A stretch of 64,000 nucleotides of DNA from Isoetes taiwanensis (GCA_021234155.1 JAJEKV010000053.1:2484164-2548163); one strand, 5' to 3'; positions 48,105-59,399 are shown, numbered from the stretch's first letter. Program-made: numbers and translations. Notes: generated by a model from the sequence alone, not told the origin.

Positions 48105-48302
48105 CCCCTCGGCTCTTCTTCCCCTAACTCTAAGAGGTCGCAAAGCTGTGTTTTTACTCGCATTTATTCCTCTCGAGTTCTTCTTGTCAAGTCCTAAGAG
48201 GTTACAAAAGTAGGCTACTAAGAGGTCGGGCGAGTAAGCTATAGCTTGTGTTTATTCCTCTTAGTTCTTCTTCCCAAGCTCAACAAAGAGGTCGGCAAGC
48301 GG
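48105..48302. repeat. Three-unit repeat with CCTCTTAG / CTAAGAGG arms
   Basis: Units beginning CCTCTCGAGTTCTTCTT or a close variant are followed by CTAAGAGGT and a GTGTTTATT link. As in the other arrays, each unit is a loose inverted repeat. Three units of about 65-85 bp are seen. Confidence 0.7.
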
Positions 48303-48336
48303 TCTCTATCGGCCTTGAGTTGTTTTTCAGACAGAG

Positions 48337-48588
48337 GTGCGAGGCAGCAATCGCTCTTTTGTTTCGGGTTCCGGCTGCACGCTTAACACTCGATGTTTGC
48401 CGGATTTAGCTGTATTGGCGGCGACACCTAGGTTGATGCAAGGAGGCAATCTTTTTGAGGTTTTTATGGCCGTTGAAGATGACGGCCGGGTGGTTGCATC
48501 CGCTGTTGCGGAAAAAAAGCACGACTACCTGTTACATGGCTGCATACTTAGGGCAACGTTTTTTAAGCCGGCGGTCTGCGGCAAATAG
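48337..48588 (+). other. 83-codon open frame, unrecognised
   Basis: The frame has a balanced composition (for example GGNLFEVFMAVEDDGRVVAS) and ends at a stop at 48588. It follows the three-unit repeat directly. No family or splice signal was identified. Confidence 0.22.
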
Positions 48589-49074
48589 ATTTGGATTATT
48601 TTATAGGATTGGGTGAGGTTGGTTCAAATCCCCTATCCTAGCCATAGCCTGCCTGCTAAGTTCACCCTGTAATTTTCTGTTCTAAGTTTTCTTGGGCATT
48701 GGTTGCAGAGTTCCTGATTGGTCCTTGGGTCAGCACATGAACTTCAGATTTGTTCATTCACATTCTTGCCTTGAGGCATGCTTTGGGATGCTTCAGGGTC
48801 TTGAGGCGTAGATCGATACATGTTCTTGCAAAGATTAGATGCAACTCCAACTGAGTAGCATATTCATTACCTAAAGCTATGAAACATTAGTGTTTCTTAG
48901 TCAGTTCATGCGTACAGAGAGGGGAACATATGCTGTTGTTTGAGTTCAGGATACTCCAGCTTCATTTTCATCATTGCTAAGATAGTTGTGCTAAAACTAA
49001 TGGGCCTTTCTGCACATAATTCTTTGTCTATTTTGTCCACAGAATCTGATGGCCTTTTACACGGTTCGCAGGAT
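48589..49074. other. Intergenic with a possible short kinase-gene fragment
   Basis: No gene. At 48912-48946 the sequence ACAGAGAGGGGAACATATG then CTGTTGTTTGAGTTCA closely matches the start of exon 2 of the receptor kinase (3177-3212). The match is only about 35 bp. Confidence 0.35.
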
Positions 49075-49279
49075 AAAACAGACACTTGACGTGGCACGCT
49101 ATCTCACCACCCAACCACGAGCCCTCAGCTATGACACAGCTGCCCCAGAGCTCTCCCCCGAGCTACTATATAGCATGCACGCCCCTTTGGTCCATCTTTG
49201 GACCAAAGCCCTCTTTGGACCATAGGGCTCCTTTTGGACTAAAGGCCCTCTTTGGACTCCACGTCCTTAGCATATAGCA
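49075..49279 (-). mobile_element. 3' LTR of a gypsy relic
   Basis: On the minus strand a polypurine tract (CAAGAGGGGGGGAA, about 49280-49293) is followed by TGCTATATGC, the LTR start. The LTR matches the inverted solo copy at 17372 for about 190 bp. Its inner 3' end is not determined; similarity to the other copy is lost near 49070. Confidence 0.72.
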
Positions 49280-49326
49280 TTCCCCCCCTCTTGACATTGC
49301 AGCAGTCCTCTGCTGCAAAAGGGTGT

Positions 49327-50165
49327 CTAAATACCTTTAGCCATCCGAGCATAATCCTTCCTTGGCCCTCGCTTAGGCCGGCTAGTAGAAGCCTGTGCTT
49401 GGACTTCCTCTTGTCCCTCGGCTTCCTTTGCTTTCCGATCTTTATATTCTCTAAGAATATCCGGATAAGCTTCTAAAACATTGCCACACCCCCATGAAGC
49501 GTCCTCCAAAGGTCTGTGAGCGAACTTAACCAAATATTGTCTTGAACCACTAGTGGATTTATCCGCCAAAATTGTTTCCGGCTCTAGAACTTCGGAATCA
49601 TCAATCAATTATGGCTCAGTTAACCTCCGAAGTTGAGGTAACTCTTTACCATGATAAGCCTTTAGGAATGAAACATTCACTACATCATGCATTTTCCAAC
49701 CTTGAGGCAATCTTAATTGATATGCATTCTCATTGACCACTTTAATAACTTGAAATGGTCCATGGAAACGGGGTGCCAACTTAAAATCCTTCTTGCGCGC
49801 ATCCGCCCTTGGTATAGGAAACCAATTCTTTATGGTTCTTATTCAAAGCGCGATAATCTATACACATACGCCAGGAATTATCTTTTTTCTTAACCAACAA
49901 GGGTGAAGAACTATGGCGGATCAATCCAGCTTGAAGTAACTCATCAAGCTGGCGCCTAATCTCAACTTGTTGGCCAGGCATTCTCCGATAAGGAGCTTGA
50001 TTAGGAGGTTCTTTCCCAACAAGAAGATCAATCTTGTGGTCCTCTATACATTCGTAATGCAATGTTGGTGACTTTTCCTTGAAAAGATACCATCACAAGA
50101 TTGCAAAAAAACAGTTTAACGCTCATTCAATGGAGATGCACTAGACTTGGGATGCAAAACTACCA
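49327..50165 (-). pseudogene. Ty3/gypsy (chromovirus-type) polyprotein relic with large deletion
   Basis: On the minus strand, 50160 to about 49835 encodes the beginning of reverse transcriptase: DLLVGKEPPN, then PLLVKKKDNSWRMCIDYRAL, followed by a one-base frameshift into IKNWFPIPR. At about 49800 the sequence jumps straight to the end of integrase (RFHGPFQVI, then KMHDVVNVSFLKAYHG). An in-frame stop comes next, followed by a chromodomain (VLEPETIL to QYLVKF) and a basic tail ending at 49327. RT palm, RNase H and most of integrase are missing. Chromodomains direct integration to marked chromatin. The element is dead, but its 3' LTR remains alongside. No gag was found upstream of 50165. Confidence 0.88.
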
Positions 50166-51007
50166 AATACACAGAATGAGTTTGCATTGCGAACCGAGAG
50201 TACAGACTTTGTCAGTGTAGATGAGTGCTACACTCTTTAGAACGGTATGGTTTGACCATATCTAATCAAGCTATGCTGAGTTGGTCCTACCTAACCAGCC
50301 GCTCCATGTGATGTTGGGCACGGCTTCAGTAGGGTTACTGGCATCATATCTTTCGGAGGCGATGGATAAGCGCACTCAAATATGTTCTTAGATACTACCT
50401 TGAAATGTTTACCGCCAAGGTTTTTCCCTCGAAAACCCTCTGATACAGAAGTTTTTTAATCATGGCAGTAATATGTTGGATGTGCTCTTTGATTGGGTCC
50501 CATATAGGTCTATTTGTCTTTATGAATGATAAAAATCCATTCAATTCAATTTAATTCTTTAATGTACAAGTGAAACCTGCCAAATTATATGGCAACCCAG
50601 TTTAAGGGGCAGACCTATCTAGAAAATGCTAGCAAGAAATTGAAAGATACAAAAGTGTTTCCTCCTTGAGGAGCTTAGTGCTAAACCTCAAACCCTCTAT
50701 TGTTTGATGTTGGCAAAACATATCTTTTCACTTTGGAGATGGAAGCATTACATAGAACCATAATTTGTGTAAACAAAGTGTTTGCTATGGATGACGATAG
50801 ATTTTCCCGTATTGCTCTTCAACAATCCAATAGGCACAAGATGGTCTTGTGAGGTAGGAGTGGTGTACTAAATAGATGGGATATGTGTGGCCATAATCAC
50901 TCAAATACAAGGAAGTCTATAATCAGGTGAAGTTGTGTGTCTTTGGTAAACTATGGAGACTTGAACCTGAAGGTGGGGTAAAAGCATGAAAGGGTGTACG
51001 TACATCG
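50166..51007. other. Intergenic, no gene recognised
   Basis: No coding signal could be supported. It lies between the gypsy relic and the DDE-like element and may contain remains of either. Confidence 0.35.
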
Positions 51008-51525
51008 TACTAAATTGAAGGACGAATTTGTGCTTTTTTGGGGTACATTTTAGATGTACATCAAGATACTCTGGTTTGTCGTTTTATGTCAGGTTTGCAA
51101 TGATTGCAAGATCATCCCTGACAGCGCCCCCAAAATTCTTGGTGAACCACCGAACCAATGGATTCGTCCCTCCCTTTCCGAAATTCCCCCCTTTCACAGG
51201 ACGAACACCGAACGAATTCCAGAAGCAAACACATACCAACTGAATCTACAAGAAATACAAATCAATTTCAATCTGTTCATGGAGGGTGAGAATTCCAATG
51301 GAAGTGGTGGTTCTAAGTGCAAGTATGCCGACATTGGACAGTGTTATGCCACAAAACAAATAAAAGCAAATAAGTGCTAATGTGCCTGCGGATTGCATCC
51401 TCGGGCTTAAGCTTGCAAACGCCATCCGTGATCAAAGATTAGTTTTTGTGCTCGTTTGTTGCAAGATGACAGGCTTTTTTCTTTTTTTGAACCTCAGAAT
51501 TGGAAATCCTTCCTAAGTTATTGTT

Positions 51526-54391
51526 ATGAAATCAATGATCGAAAACTTGAAAGATGGGCTTCAAGAAGTAAAGTCCGCTAATAGCAAAGATAAATTGGGT
51601 CAAAACATTCACCATTATCAATGATTGTTGGAAAAAAGGAGATATAAACAAGAATGTTTCTTCAAAATTGCTAAAGATACTGACCAAGAAATTTATCCAA
51701 CGCTGCAAAGAAGAAGGAAGATAATGTCATTAAGTGGAGCAAATGTATGGGCTTTGGCAGGAAGGATGCCAAGATCAAATAGAATCGATGATTCAATCAA
51801 ATGTCGTTTAAATGGAATTTTGGCTTGATAATACCAAAGTTTCGCCAAAGGTTAGAGATGTCATGAAGAGGAGAACACAAGCAATACAATACCTTGATAT
51901 CTCACAGGTTTGCTCTTGTAACTGAATCAATTCAGTTTTGGAGATTATGTTTTCTTCCAAAATTCTTTCATGAGTTTCTTCTGTACATTCTAGTTCTGTT
52001 CCGAGTGACCTGTTAATGAATACACATGGTTTTCATGAAATGTATTGCATTTTACATTGTCTACATTTTTACATTGTTTACATAGTAGCAGAATTCTTGC
52101 AGTGATGTGCTATTAGGTACTTTTTAGATGTACATTCATTAACACTTACATGTCCATGCAGCTGCATTTACATGTACTTGAATTTCAAAGTTACATTCGT
52201 TTACATTTAAGTGTACTTTCAGGTAATGAAGCCAAACAATTCATACATATATACATTAGATATACTGATATTGTAACATTAATGTGATGTACTAATATTG
52301 TAACATTAATGAGATGTACATTAGATGTACATTTGCTGTACATTAGATGTACAGTAACAGATCAGTGGAACTGTTGGATGTACATTAGATGTACTGATGT
52401 ACATTAGATGTACATTAACAGATCAGTGGAACTGTTGGCTGGACATTTTATGTACATAGAACATACATTAAATGTACAATTGTATAGTTCAATACTCTTT
52501 TGGCATCTGGTTGCCGACATCATTTTGCTAACATGGTCTTTAATGCTTTTGTTATTGCAGTCTGAGCTTTATCAACAGTTTGTATATCAGAATCCTGATA
52601 CCAAAATTCGCCTTCGACAGTTCAAGTATCTGAAACCTGATTGCATAAGGAAATTGAAGGAGAGAAACACATGTTGTTGTGTCAAACATGAGCAAGCAGA
52701 TCTGTACAGAAAGGCCTTCAATGATATGAGGAGATCCCTACATGTTAATTGCACTTGCTGCTGCAGTGTCTGTGCATCCCAGCAAAACAATGGAGTATGT
52801 CAAGCAAACAAGAAGACTTTTGATAATGTTAGTATCTTGTGGAGGTCAACAGTTTGCGAGAAATATGTGACGGATGAATGGCATAAACTAAAATGCATCA
52901 AAGGTGAATGTGATGAATGTGGAGTGAAGAAATTAAACATTTGTCCAAACGAGAAAGATGGAATTCAGAATGTCGACTGGCAAGTATATGCATATGTCAA
53001 TGAGCCATCCAAAAAAGGTACATCCAGAAGGCTTAGATTAGTTGATTAGAATGACAAAGCATCTGTTTTGTTAAAGAACATGAAAAATCAGCTTGCTAAG
53101 TTTACAGATCATAACTTTACAGCACACTGGCAGAGCAAACAGTTTAAAAGATGTGTTGAGAAACTCCCGGATAATAGTGTGTTGTCTGTTGTTGACTTTG
53201 CAGAGAACTACACATTGAAACCAGGGACAGAAGTGCAATCCGAGCGTTGGAATCCTGATGAAATTAGTATTTTAATCCATATTTCAATGATGAAAATAGA
53301 AGATAAGCTTAAAAAAATAGTGCATTTCTATGTTTCAGATGACAGGAAGCATGACACTCATTTTGTGCAACATGGTTTTAAATTACATTTGGGGTGGCTT
53401 AAGAATAATGGAGGTGGACACATAAACCTTCATTATGTGTGGTCGGATGGTTGTGCATCTCAATTCAAATCACTTATCGCATGGTATAGAATATGTAGAT
53501 ACCATGTTGAAAAATAAAATTCAGTGATATGGAATTTCTTTGGATCCGCCATGGGAAAGGCACACATGATGGCGAGGCCGGCATAGCAAAGTTGTGGCTT
53601 GAGAGCGAGCAGAGAAAACAAAATGGCATGCCGCTGGATAAAAAGAACAACAGCTTTGTGCGGTTTTAAGGACCAAGGAATCCGGATTGTGGAAGGGTGT
53701 TTTGGGAGGTTGGAAAACAGATGTGAACAAAGTGCAAGCATTCAATTGCAAGACTTTACCCGGTACTCAGCCAGATAGATTCGTATGTCGTCACTATAAA
53801 CCCAAACAGATCCAACAAAGTTGCTATGCACACCACTCTCGTGCTTTTTGTGATGCTTGCATGAACTTCAATTGGTTGAATTGTGAGAACATTAAACATT
53901 GTGGAGAATGGTCTCTAAAAGTTTGGAGCCCACGGCATCATATTGCCTCGTGGTGAAGCGTAAAATGATGTGGATGTTTTGTATGCGTAAGACGAGGCTG
54001 GTTTAGATGACACTATAGGAGTTTCTCGGATGTATTTGTGTCTTTTGCAGCACCGCACAATGTGGAAGGTGTTTCATACTATGTTCTCTTTGTGCACTAG
54101 GGAAAAGCATGCATTGGAAGAAGATTCAATTGATGACTATGGAAATGAATACTCTGGGCACTAGTGTCATTAAAGGACAATATTATGAACTAATCCCGTG
54201 CCGCCACAATAAGTATAAACCGCTTCCTACTAAGAATGTTTTGGTACCGCAGAATCTGTGATTGGGGTTCAATCCCATTCAAGAAAGTAAATCACAAGTC
54301 AAGGGGGCAAGCACAAAGATTTCACTTGCCGATGAAGTCCATGAGACATTGTTATCACAACTTCCAGCAATTGTAGATGACATGGGCTAAG
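51526..54391 (+). pseudogene. DDE-like transposase-domain gene, split and frameshifted
   Basis: Exon 1 (51526-51907) starts MKSMIENLKDG, has an in-frame stop, shifts frame, and ends KVSPKVRDVMKRRT...DISQ at a GT donor. Exon 2 begins at 52561 (SELYQQFVYQ). It encodes a cysteine-rich part (CCCVKHEQ, then CTCCCSVCASQ, then CIKGECDECG) up to a stop at 53049, then from 53068 VVDFAENYT and VWSDGCASQFKS, a stop at 53517, and in another frame HGKGTHDGEAG (53540-53580) and a C-terminal Cys/His region (CYAHHSRAFCDACMNF, 53820-53870). The acidic residues in DFAENY, SDGC and HDGEAG are in the order of a DDE nuclease. From memory, similar DFAENY / SDGCSSQYK / HGKG proteins occur in many animals as uncharacterised repeats. 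Multiple stops and shifts show that this copy is inactive. Confidence 0.6.
51908..52560 (+). other. Intron of the transposase-like gene, rich in TGTACAT motifs
   Basis: The intron runs from GTTTGC after DISQ to TTATTGCAG before SELYQQ; joining the ends keeps frame. It contains many ATGTACATTAG motifs and a duplicated 35-bp unit (TAACAGATCAGTGGAACTGT at about 52352 and 52416). Such self-complementary TGTACA motifs could be binding sites of the element's own protein. Confidence 0.7.
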
Positions 54392-54810
54392 TCAGATCTG
54401 TGGTACTTTCCAAAAATATTGTAATACTTTGTTCATATAAAAGATAAGAACTGAATATATTTTCATTGTACATGACATGGACTACTCCAGAAGTGCATTA
54501 GGTACATCAATGTACATAAGATGTACAACACATGTACATCTGTTGTACATTCCAGAAATATTATAAAAATTTGTTAAGTGTAAAGATTAGAATTGAACAT
54601 AAGAAAGTTGAATTGCATAAACATTAAAAATAGTTTCAGTCATGGCAAAGATAAGAAATGGGACAGGTTTTCATGTACAAATGGTTGATATATTTATATT
54701 GTGGACATAAATACCTGAAAATGAGCATGGCTCATAATTCATGGCCTAGCTTCAAAATGTCAGTAGGAGCCTGATATCTTATTGACTATTGCATCATGTC
54801 TTCCAGCCCG
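54392..54810. other. Spacer between convergent coding units
   Basis: No coding. It has several ATGTACA motifs at 54505-54555 (for example ACATGTACATCTGTTGTACA) and is otherwise AT-rich. Confidence 0.5.
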
Positions 54811-55640
54811 CTAAGAGGCTGAAGAGATATCCTCTAAAGCAGTAGTCCATGCAGTTTCTATAGCACGTGCCACTGGCAAACCTTTCCATCCTACATGGCG
54901 TGCATCTTCCAGGACACGTGCCTTCCCCCAAGGGTTGTGCAACAAGTGATTTGCTGCCAATATACATTGCATGGTTGCTAGTTCCTGACTATTTTCAATG
55001 CGGCCAACCGTTTCCCAAAGTCCAGGAAGAGCAGTGTAGAAGCGACAATCGGTCCCCAACCCTATGTACTTGCAGCTTGTGTTGGTTTGTATTACCTCTG
55101 GGTGCAGCAGAACTCTATCTCTTCGTTTCTTAATAGTCTTTTGTGTTTCAGTCCATTCATCTACAAAGCAAATGAAGATCACTTAATTATGTATACAGAC
55201 TAATAATTGTACCAATAAGAAAGACAGTAAAAACAGAGTACTCAAGTGCAATGAACAAAAACTTTGATACATATATTCATAACATTTGAATTTGTACATC
55301 ACCAAAGTCTGTACCAACAATGGGCGGTCGAGAGGCCAATAACATGATGGCAGTTTCTCCATTCCTTGCTCCATATATTGACTAAATTTAGGCAAAGAGA
55401 GCACCCAAGTTGTTTGCTATAGCTTGCCCCCGAAGAAAATCTGCTCCACCCGCCTCGATATGCTATTCGTTGCATTAGTCATTGGATGCTCTTTCACATA
55501 AACTATACCATCTTGTGCCATTTTGAATCCATTAAGCCATGAAATGAGCTCCATGACAAGCAACTGTCGCCATCTAATATCGGTGTCCAAGAGAAAGGAC
55601 ATATGTAGCTTCTGCGCAAGATCTTTCAGTCATCGATCAT
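54811..55640 (-). pseudogene. Unrecognised minus-strand coding unit convergent with the transposase-like gene
   Basis: Reading leftward from about 55625, the frame gives LAQKLHMSFLLDTDIRWRQL, MELISWLNGFKMAQDG and RRVEQIFFGG. After one in-frame stop it continues LPKFSQYMEQGMEKLPSCYW and PLDRPLLVQTL near 55310. A gap of about 130 bp with splice-like edges (GGTGATG, then TTGCTTTGTAG at 55163) precedes a 100-codon block from DEWTETQKTIKKRRDRVLLH to a stop at 54811, containing YTALPGLWETVGRIENSQEL. The simple donor-acceptor pairing does not keep frame, so the gene is either decayed or uses other sites. Composition and length argue for a real protein, but I do not recognise the family. Confidence 0.5.
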
Positions 55641-55643
55641 CGT

Positions 55644-56190
55644 CTGTTAGTCCCGCCTCCTGATGCACAGACTATTCATGCATCTGCATGCACCAGGTCA
55701 AGCTCAAGGATCCTCGGTCGCCCACGGGGTCACCATCAAAGGCTCATGAGAAGACCAAGCGGCAGACCACGCTTGATCAAAGCCTTTGGTCATTTGAATC
55801 AACAGGCGCGCTTCCATAAGACAAGTTCACGGCCGCCAACGCCAGCGTCGGCGCCGGCGTGATTCTAGGCACTTCAAGAGGCACCTTCCAACATTCACAA
55901 GAAATCGGGCCTCCTTCCGTGAGTCCGCACCAGATCGACCAGAGTGTCTATATTGGGCCCAAGGCCATTGTACTATATATATGAGTAGAGCTAGCACATG
56001 AGTTTTAGATGAGTTTTGAGTCTTGTCTCCTTTCGGTTTTCTCTATTTGGAGAGCTCATGTATTTTCATCATTGATATCAAGGAAGCTTATCATCTTTCT
56101 CTCATTTGTTCGTTTTCTTCTTCTTCTTCTCTTCTTGCAAATCCCGCGTGACATAGTCCCCTGGACTCTCTGTTAGATCCACGGGTCCTC
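55644..56190 (+). mobile_element. Probable 5' LTR and leader of a gypsy element
   Basis: The segment precedes gag of the large gypsy element. It begins TGTTAGTCCC and contains a TATA box (CTATATATATGAG at about 55972-55984) followed by T-rich, CTTCTTCTT-type sequence, as in LTR U3-R-U5 regions. A TGACA near 56152 could be its end. No matching 3' LTR was found in the window, so the limits are unproven. Confidence 0.5.
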
Positions 56191-56233
56191 CTGAGAGGGT
56201 CGTCTTCCGGGAGTTCGAACCGGACCCCAAACA

Positions 56234-58357
56234 ATGCGCGGCCGCCGGGTTCGATTCTATCCTACATTCTTACGTAGCCATGTGCGTCTAATTTCACGCC
56301 CGGAAGAACTCCTTTCTCGAGGACCTCTCCGGAAGCGCCATCGCGTCGGGGAACCTGATTGGCGACATGTATGGAATCATTATGACATAGAGGGAGGCCA
56401 TCTTCGATCTAGGGCTCGGGCGGCGCCACCCACCCCTCGTGTCTGTCTCGTCCCCAGTTCCCCCCCAAAGCGTGCAAACATTGCTCACAACCTCGGTCCC
56501 TCATCACTATCCGGGGAGCCTTATCAGGCTCAACCTTCTCAACCGTACTTTCATACCCCTGAACATGCCTACATCCATCATTCTTCAGGCCATCACGCCT
56601 CTTCCTTCACAACCATCATCTCCCGGGTGGACACGGCTATCCACCGCCTCCTTTGCGCCTACCGGTGAATATCCTTTCCCTACGCTTTCCCATTTGCCCT
56701 TCCTTTTACAACCTTCAGATCTCAAAACCAATGCCCCAAATACTTTTCTCAACCAAATCACCCCTTCATCGTGGTCCTTCGGGCACCGTGCCACATCCAA
56801 CTCAACCTCAATATCCTCACTATACCGTTTCTGTCGCCCAAACTTTTTTACATCTACCTTCCGGACTCTGAATCGGGACTTATCCCACCTTTGGCAACAC
56901 GAAAGGCAAACCCGTTAGACCAAAGTGCTCAGGCCCACATGGAAGAATTTGAGGCTCGGCTGTCCTAAATGGTCATGCGCAACCTCAACCGAATTCCACA
57001 TCTTTTTCCACCACCTCTGCGTGGCTCTCCTCATCAATGGCTCATGTCCAACAAAAGCCATTGGAAACAAGATCGGTCCTAAATGCGCCTTTGCTTTTAC
57101 GTCTCATTACGGGACCACCGGATGATGATCAACTTCATCTCAAGCAACTCAATGAACTTCAACAAGAGCCCACAGTGCCTCGGATTTTATGGGATCGACT
57201 TCATATTCGCTAAAGTAAGCTCAAGGAGTACCCCACACGAGCCGGATTTTGGTCTGGTTTCTCCAAGGACTTCCTCCCAGCTATTCGACTCATGATCAAT
57301 ACCAAGGTCCCAAGACTTTGGAGCGTGGCTATCGACCTGTCAATCACTCGGCCAATGTTTCCTCGGGCGTGGCTCTTCAAGAGCTCCCGCTCATTCCACT
57401 CCATGGTTCCACAAACTACATTCGTCCTCAACACGCTTATTCCACAGGCCTTCAAATCACGGTGCCATATTTGCAAATACCAAGGCCATTTGGCAAATGA
57501 GTGCAACTCCACCAATGGCCCGCCTCATTGCAAAGCGATGCAACATGTGCAATCATGCCACGGAAGAGTGCACTCGCACTCATCCCACACCGCTCACAAC
57601 AAAATGGTTTATCAAGTGCAAACCACACCTCGGCAATAATCGCGACTATCGGCCACCACCACCACTTTGGGGTGCAAAACCGCGCCAACTCTATCAGACA
57701 TGGGAGCAACCACGGGGATCCAACCAACGTCCTCCTTTTGATCCTTCTAAAGCTCGTGTTATCACCATCAAGAATGGGGTCATACCACCACCCGCGTGTC
57801 CTCAACTTCCACAAGTTCGTGCACGCTTCACGGCACAAATCGGACCACATTATCGTCAGCCTCACGGCTTACCAACTTCTGGATTGCTAATGGCAAACAA
57901 GGCCCGAGACCAGTTCTTAAGAAGCCACCAAGAGCGCCTCAAAGAATCACGCTATCAACCAGCTCCAGCAAATCAACCTCACCGGATCAACAAGCCCAAG
58001 AGGAAATTTTTCAGGGCACTTAATCCTCCGATCCAGCCCGTCAAATTGGGTTGGTTTAGTTTCACGCCGCACCAAGGCATCACGCCCTTGACCATTATTC
58101 GAATGGCATGCAACCGCCTTTGCGCTGACACCATTCCTCATGAGGACGGCGAAAAAAGGTTCACTTTGCACGACTTGGAGAAGCTCATGCCACATGTCAT
58201 GCCCAAAGTTAAGCCAAAGCATTTTGAACCTCATGCAAAGCCGCTGAAGGCCGCACATTGGCAAACGTTCATGCCACCACCGAGCTCAACAAAAGACAAG
58301 ATACCCCTTCCACATCTCAACCTCCACGCCTCGGGCGTATCCCAATATTGTCTTTGA
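56234..58357 (+). pseudogene. Gypsy gag-like region with two zinc knuckles
   Basis: After an ATG at 56234 the coding runs through several overlapping frames, showing frameshifts. The clear landmarks are two zinc knuckles: CHICKYQGHLANEC at about 57463-57504 (exact CX2CX4HX4C) and CNMCNHATEEC at about 57539-57571, the latter shorter and lacking the standard spacing. After them an open frame of 286 codons (57497-58357) is proline- and basic-rich, a linker to protease. Gag would package the element's RNA. The pyrimidine- and C-rich plus strand differs from the AT-rich surroundings. Confidence 0.68.
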
Positions 58358-58599
58358 GGTTGACTTACTCAAAAAGTTGTTTGCCTCGCCACGCACTCCG
58401 CACCAGGTGGAACCAAAGGATCCTTTTTTCTCATGTGCCTCTAGAACTCCAAGAGAAGCTAGCCAAGATCAAAATTCCTTTAAGCTTGGCAACCATTTTA
58501 AAACTCGTCCCCCTCTCAAGGACCGGTTACCACTCCCAACCGCTTTTAGTTGGGGGCGTGGCTACCTCTACACCCACGGTCCATGCCACGGTGATTTGG

Positions 58600-58960
58600 T
58601 AATCGCCAAGTCAACCATGTTCAAATAGATGGAGGTAGCGCGCCAATCTCATCACGGATAAACTCCGCAAACAAATGGGCATCACACAACTCTTTGGGCC
58701 CCATATGACATCAAATTGGCTAATGGCCATATCACGCGACCTCAAGGCGTCACACCTATTCTTCACATCAACATTGGTGATCTCCGCTTCCCATGGAATT
58801 TGAGTTTGGAAAGTGGCGAAGATCCGGTGACTATGAAATGCTGGTCGGCACCTTTTCTCCGCCGGGCAAAGAGTATCCATTATCGGGCCGGGACCGCTTA
58901 GTCATCAATGATGGTCATCTCAATGCCACCATGGACTTGCAAGCGAGTGTGGATCATTTC
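58600..58960 (+). pseudogene. Gypsy aspartic protease region
   Basis: VQIDGGS at about 58620-58639 looks like the active-site loop of a retroelement protease (D-x-G-S type, here DGGS), preceded by hydrophobic residues. LANGHITRPQGVTPILHINI at 58710-58770 fits the following strands, and another frame carries APFLRRAK. At least one frameshift lies between the active site and that segment. Protease would release the mature proteins from the polyprotein. Confidence 0.55.
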
Positions 58961-59399
58961 GGTTGACAATGCGGAACCCTCTCTCGGACCGCATTCCGGC
59001 GAAGCTCGAAATATTTATCAAGTTCGGGCTCCACTGCGAAGTGCGCCTCACGACCTACCCCCAATATCTTGATCCTTGGGGAGAAATGACTCTTGATCGG
59101 GACCGTGTGGGTGCTTTGCTTGACCCCACCGCTCCTTGCAATCGAATCCAACGTTGATCACTTTTGAATGTCGACCCTCCTACAACTCTGTTGATGTACA
59201 CGCCGTCATGAAGCAACCTCTGGCTGGATGAAACCGAAAGCAACCCCTCTTTTCACCACGCAAAGTGCCACGCGATCCGGTTATGCTCCAACCTCCTGCA
59301 CACATTGTCCGGATACCGAAGTAATACCCCATATTCGGACTCGAAGTCGAGATTGTGGACGTCGGCAACAATCAAAACGCATTCGATTGCCAAATCTTC

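Larger units (their letters stand above)
51008..55640. mobile_element. Candidate two-gene DNA element (limits approximate)
   Basis: A plus-strand transposase-like gene (51526-54391) and a minus-strand coding unit (54811-55602) converge. ATGTACAT-type motifs cluster near 51034-51062, in the gene's intron (52120-52480) and again at 54500-54560 and 54670. Terminal inverted repeats were not identified by eye and the limits given are a guess bounded by the neighbouring retroelements. The call as one element rests on the transposase-like gene and the shared motif only. Confidence 0.4.

Noticed and set aside
50190-50345. Possible 5S rRNA or other RNA gene
   Set aside because: The length and GC content drew attention, but none of the conserved 5S internal-promoter motifs is present.
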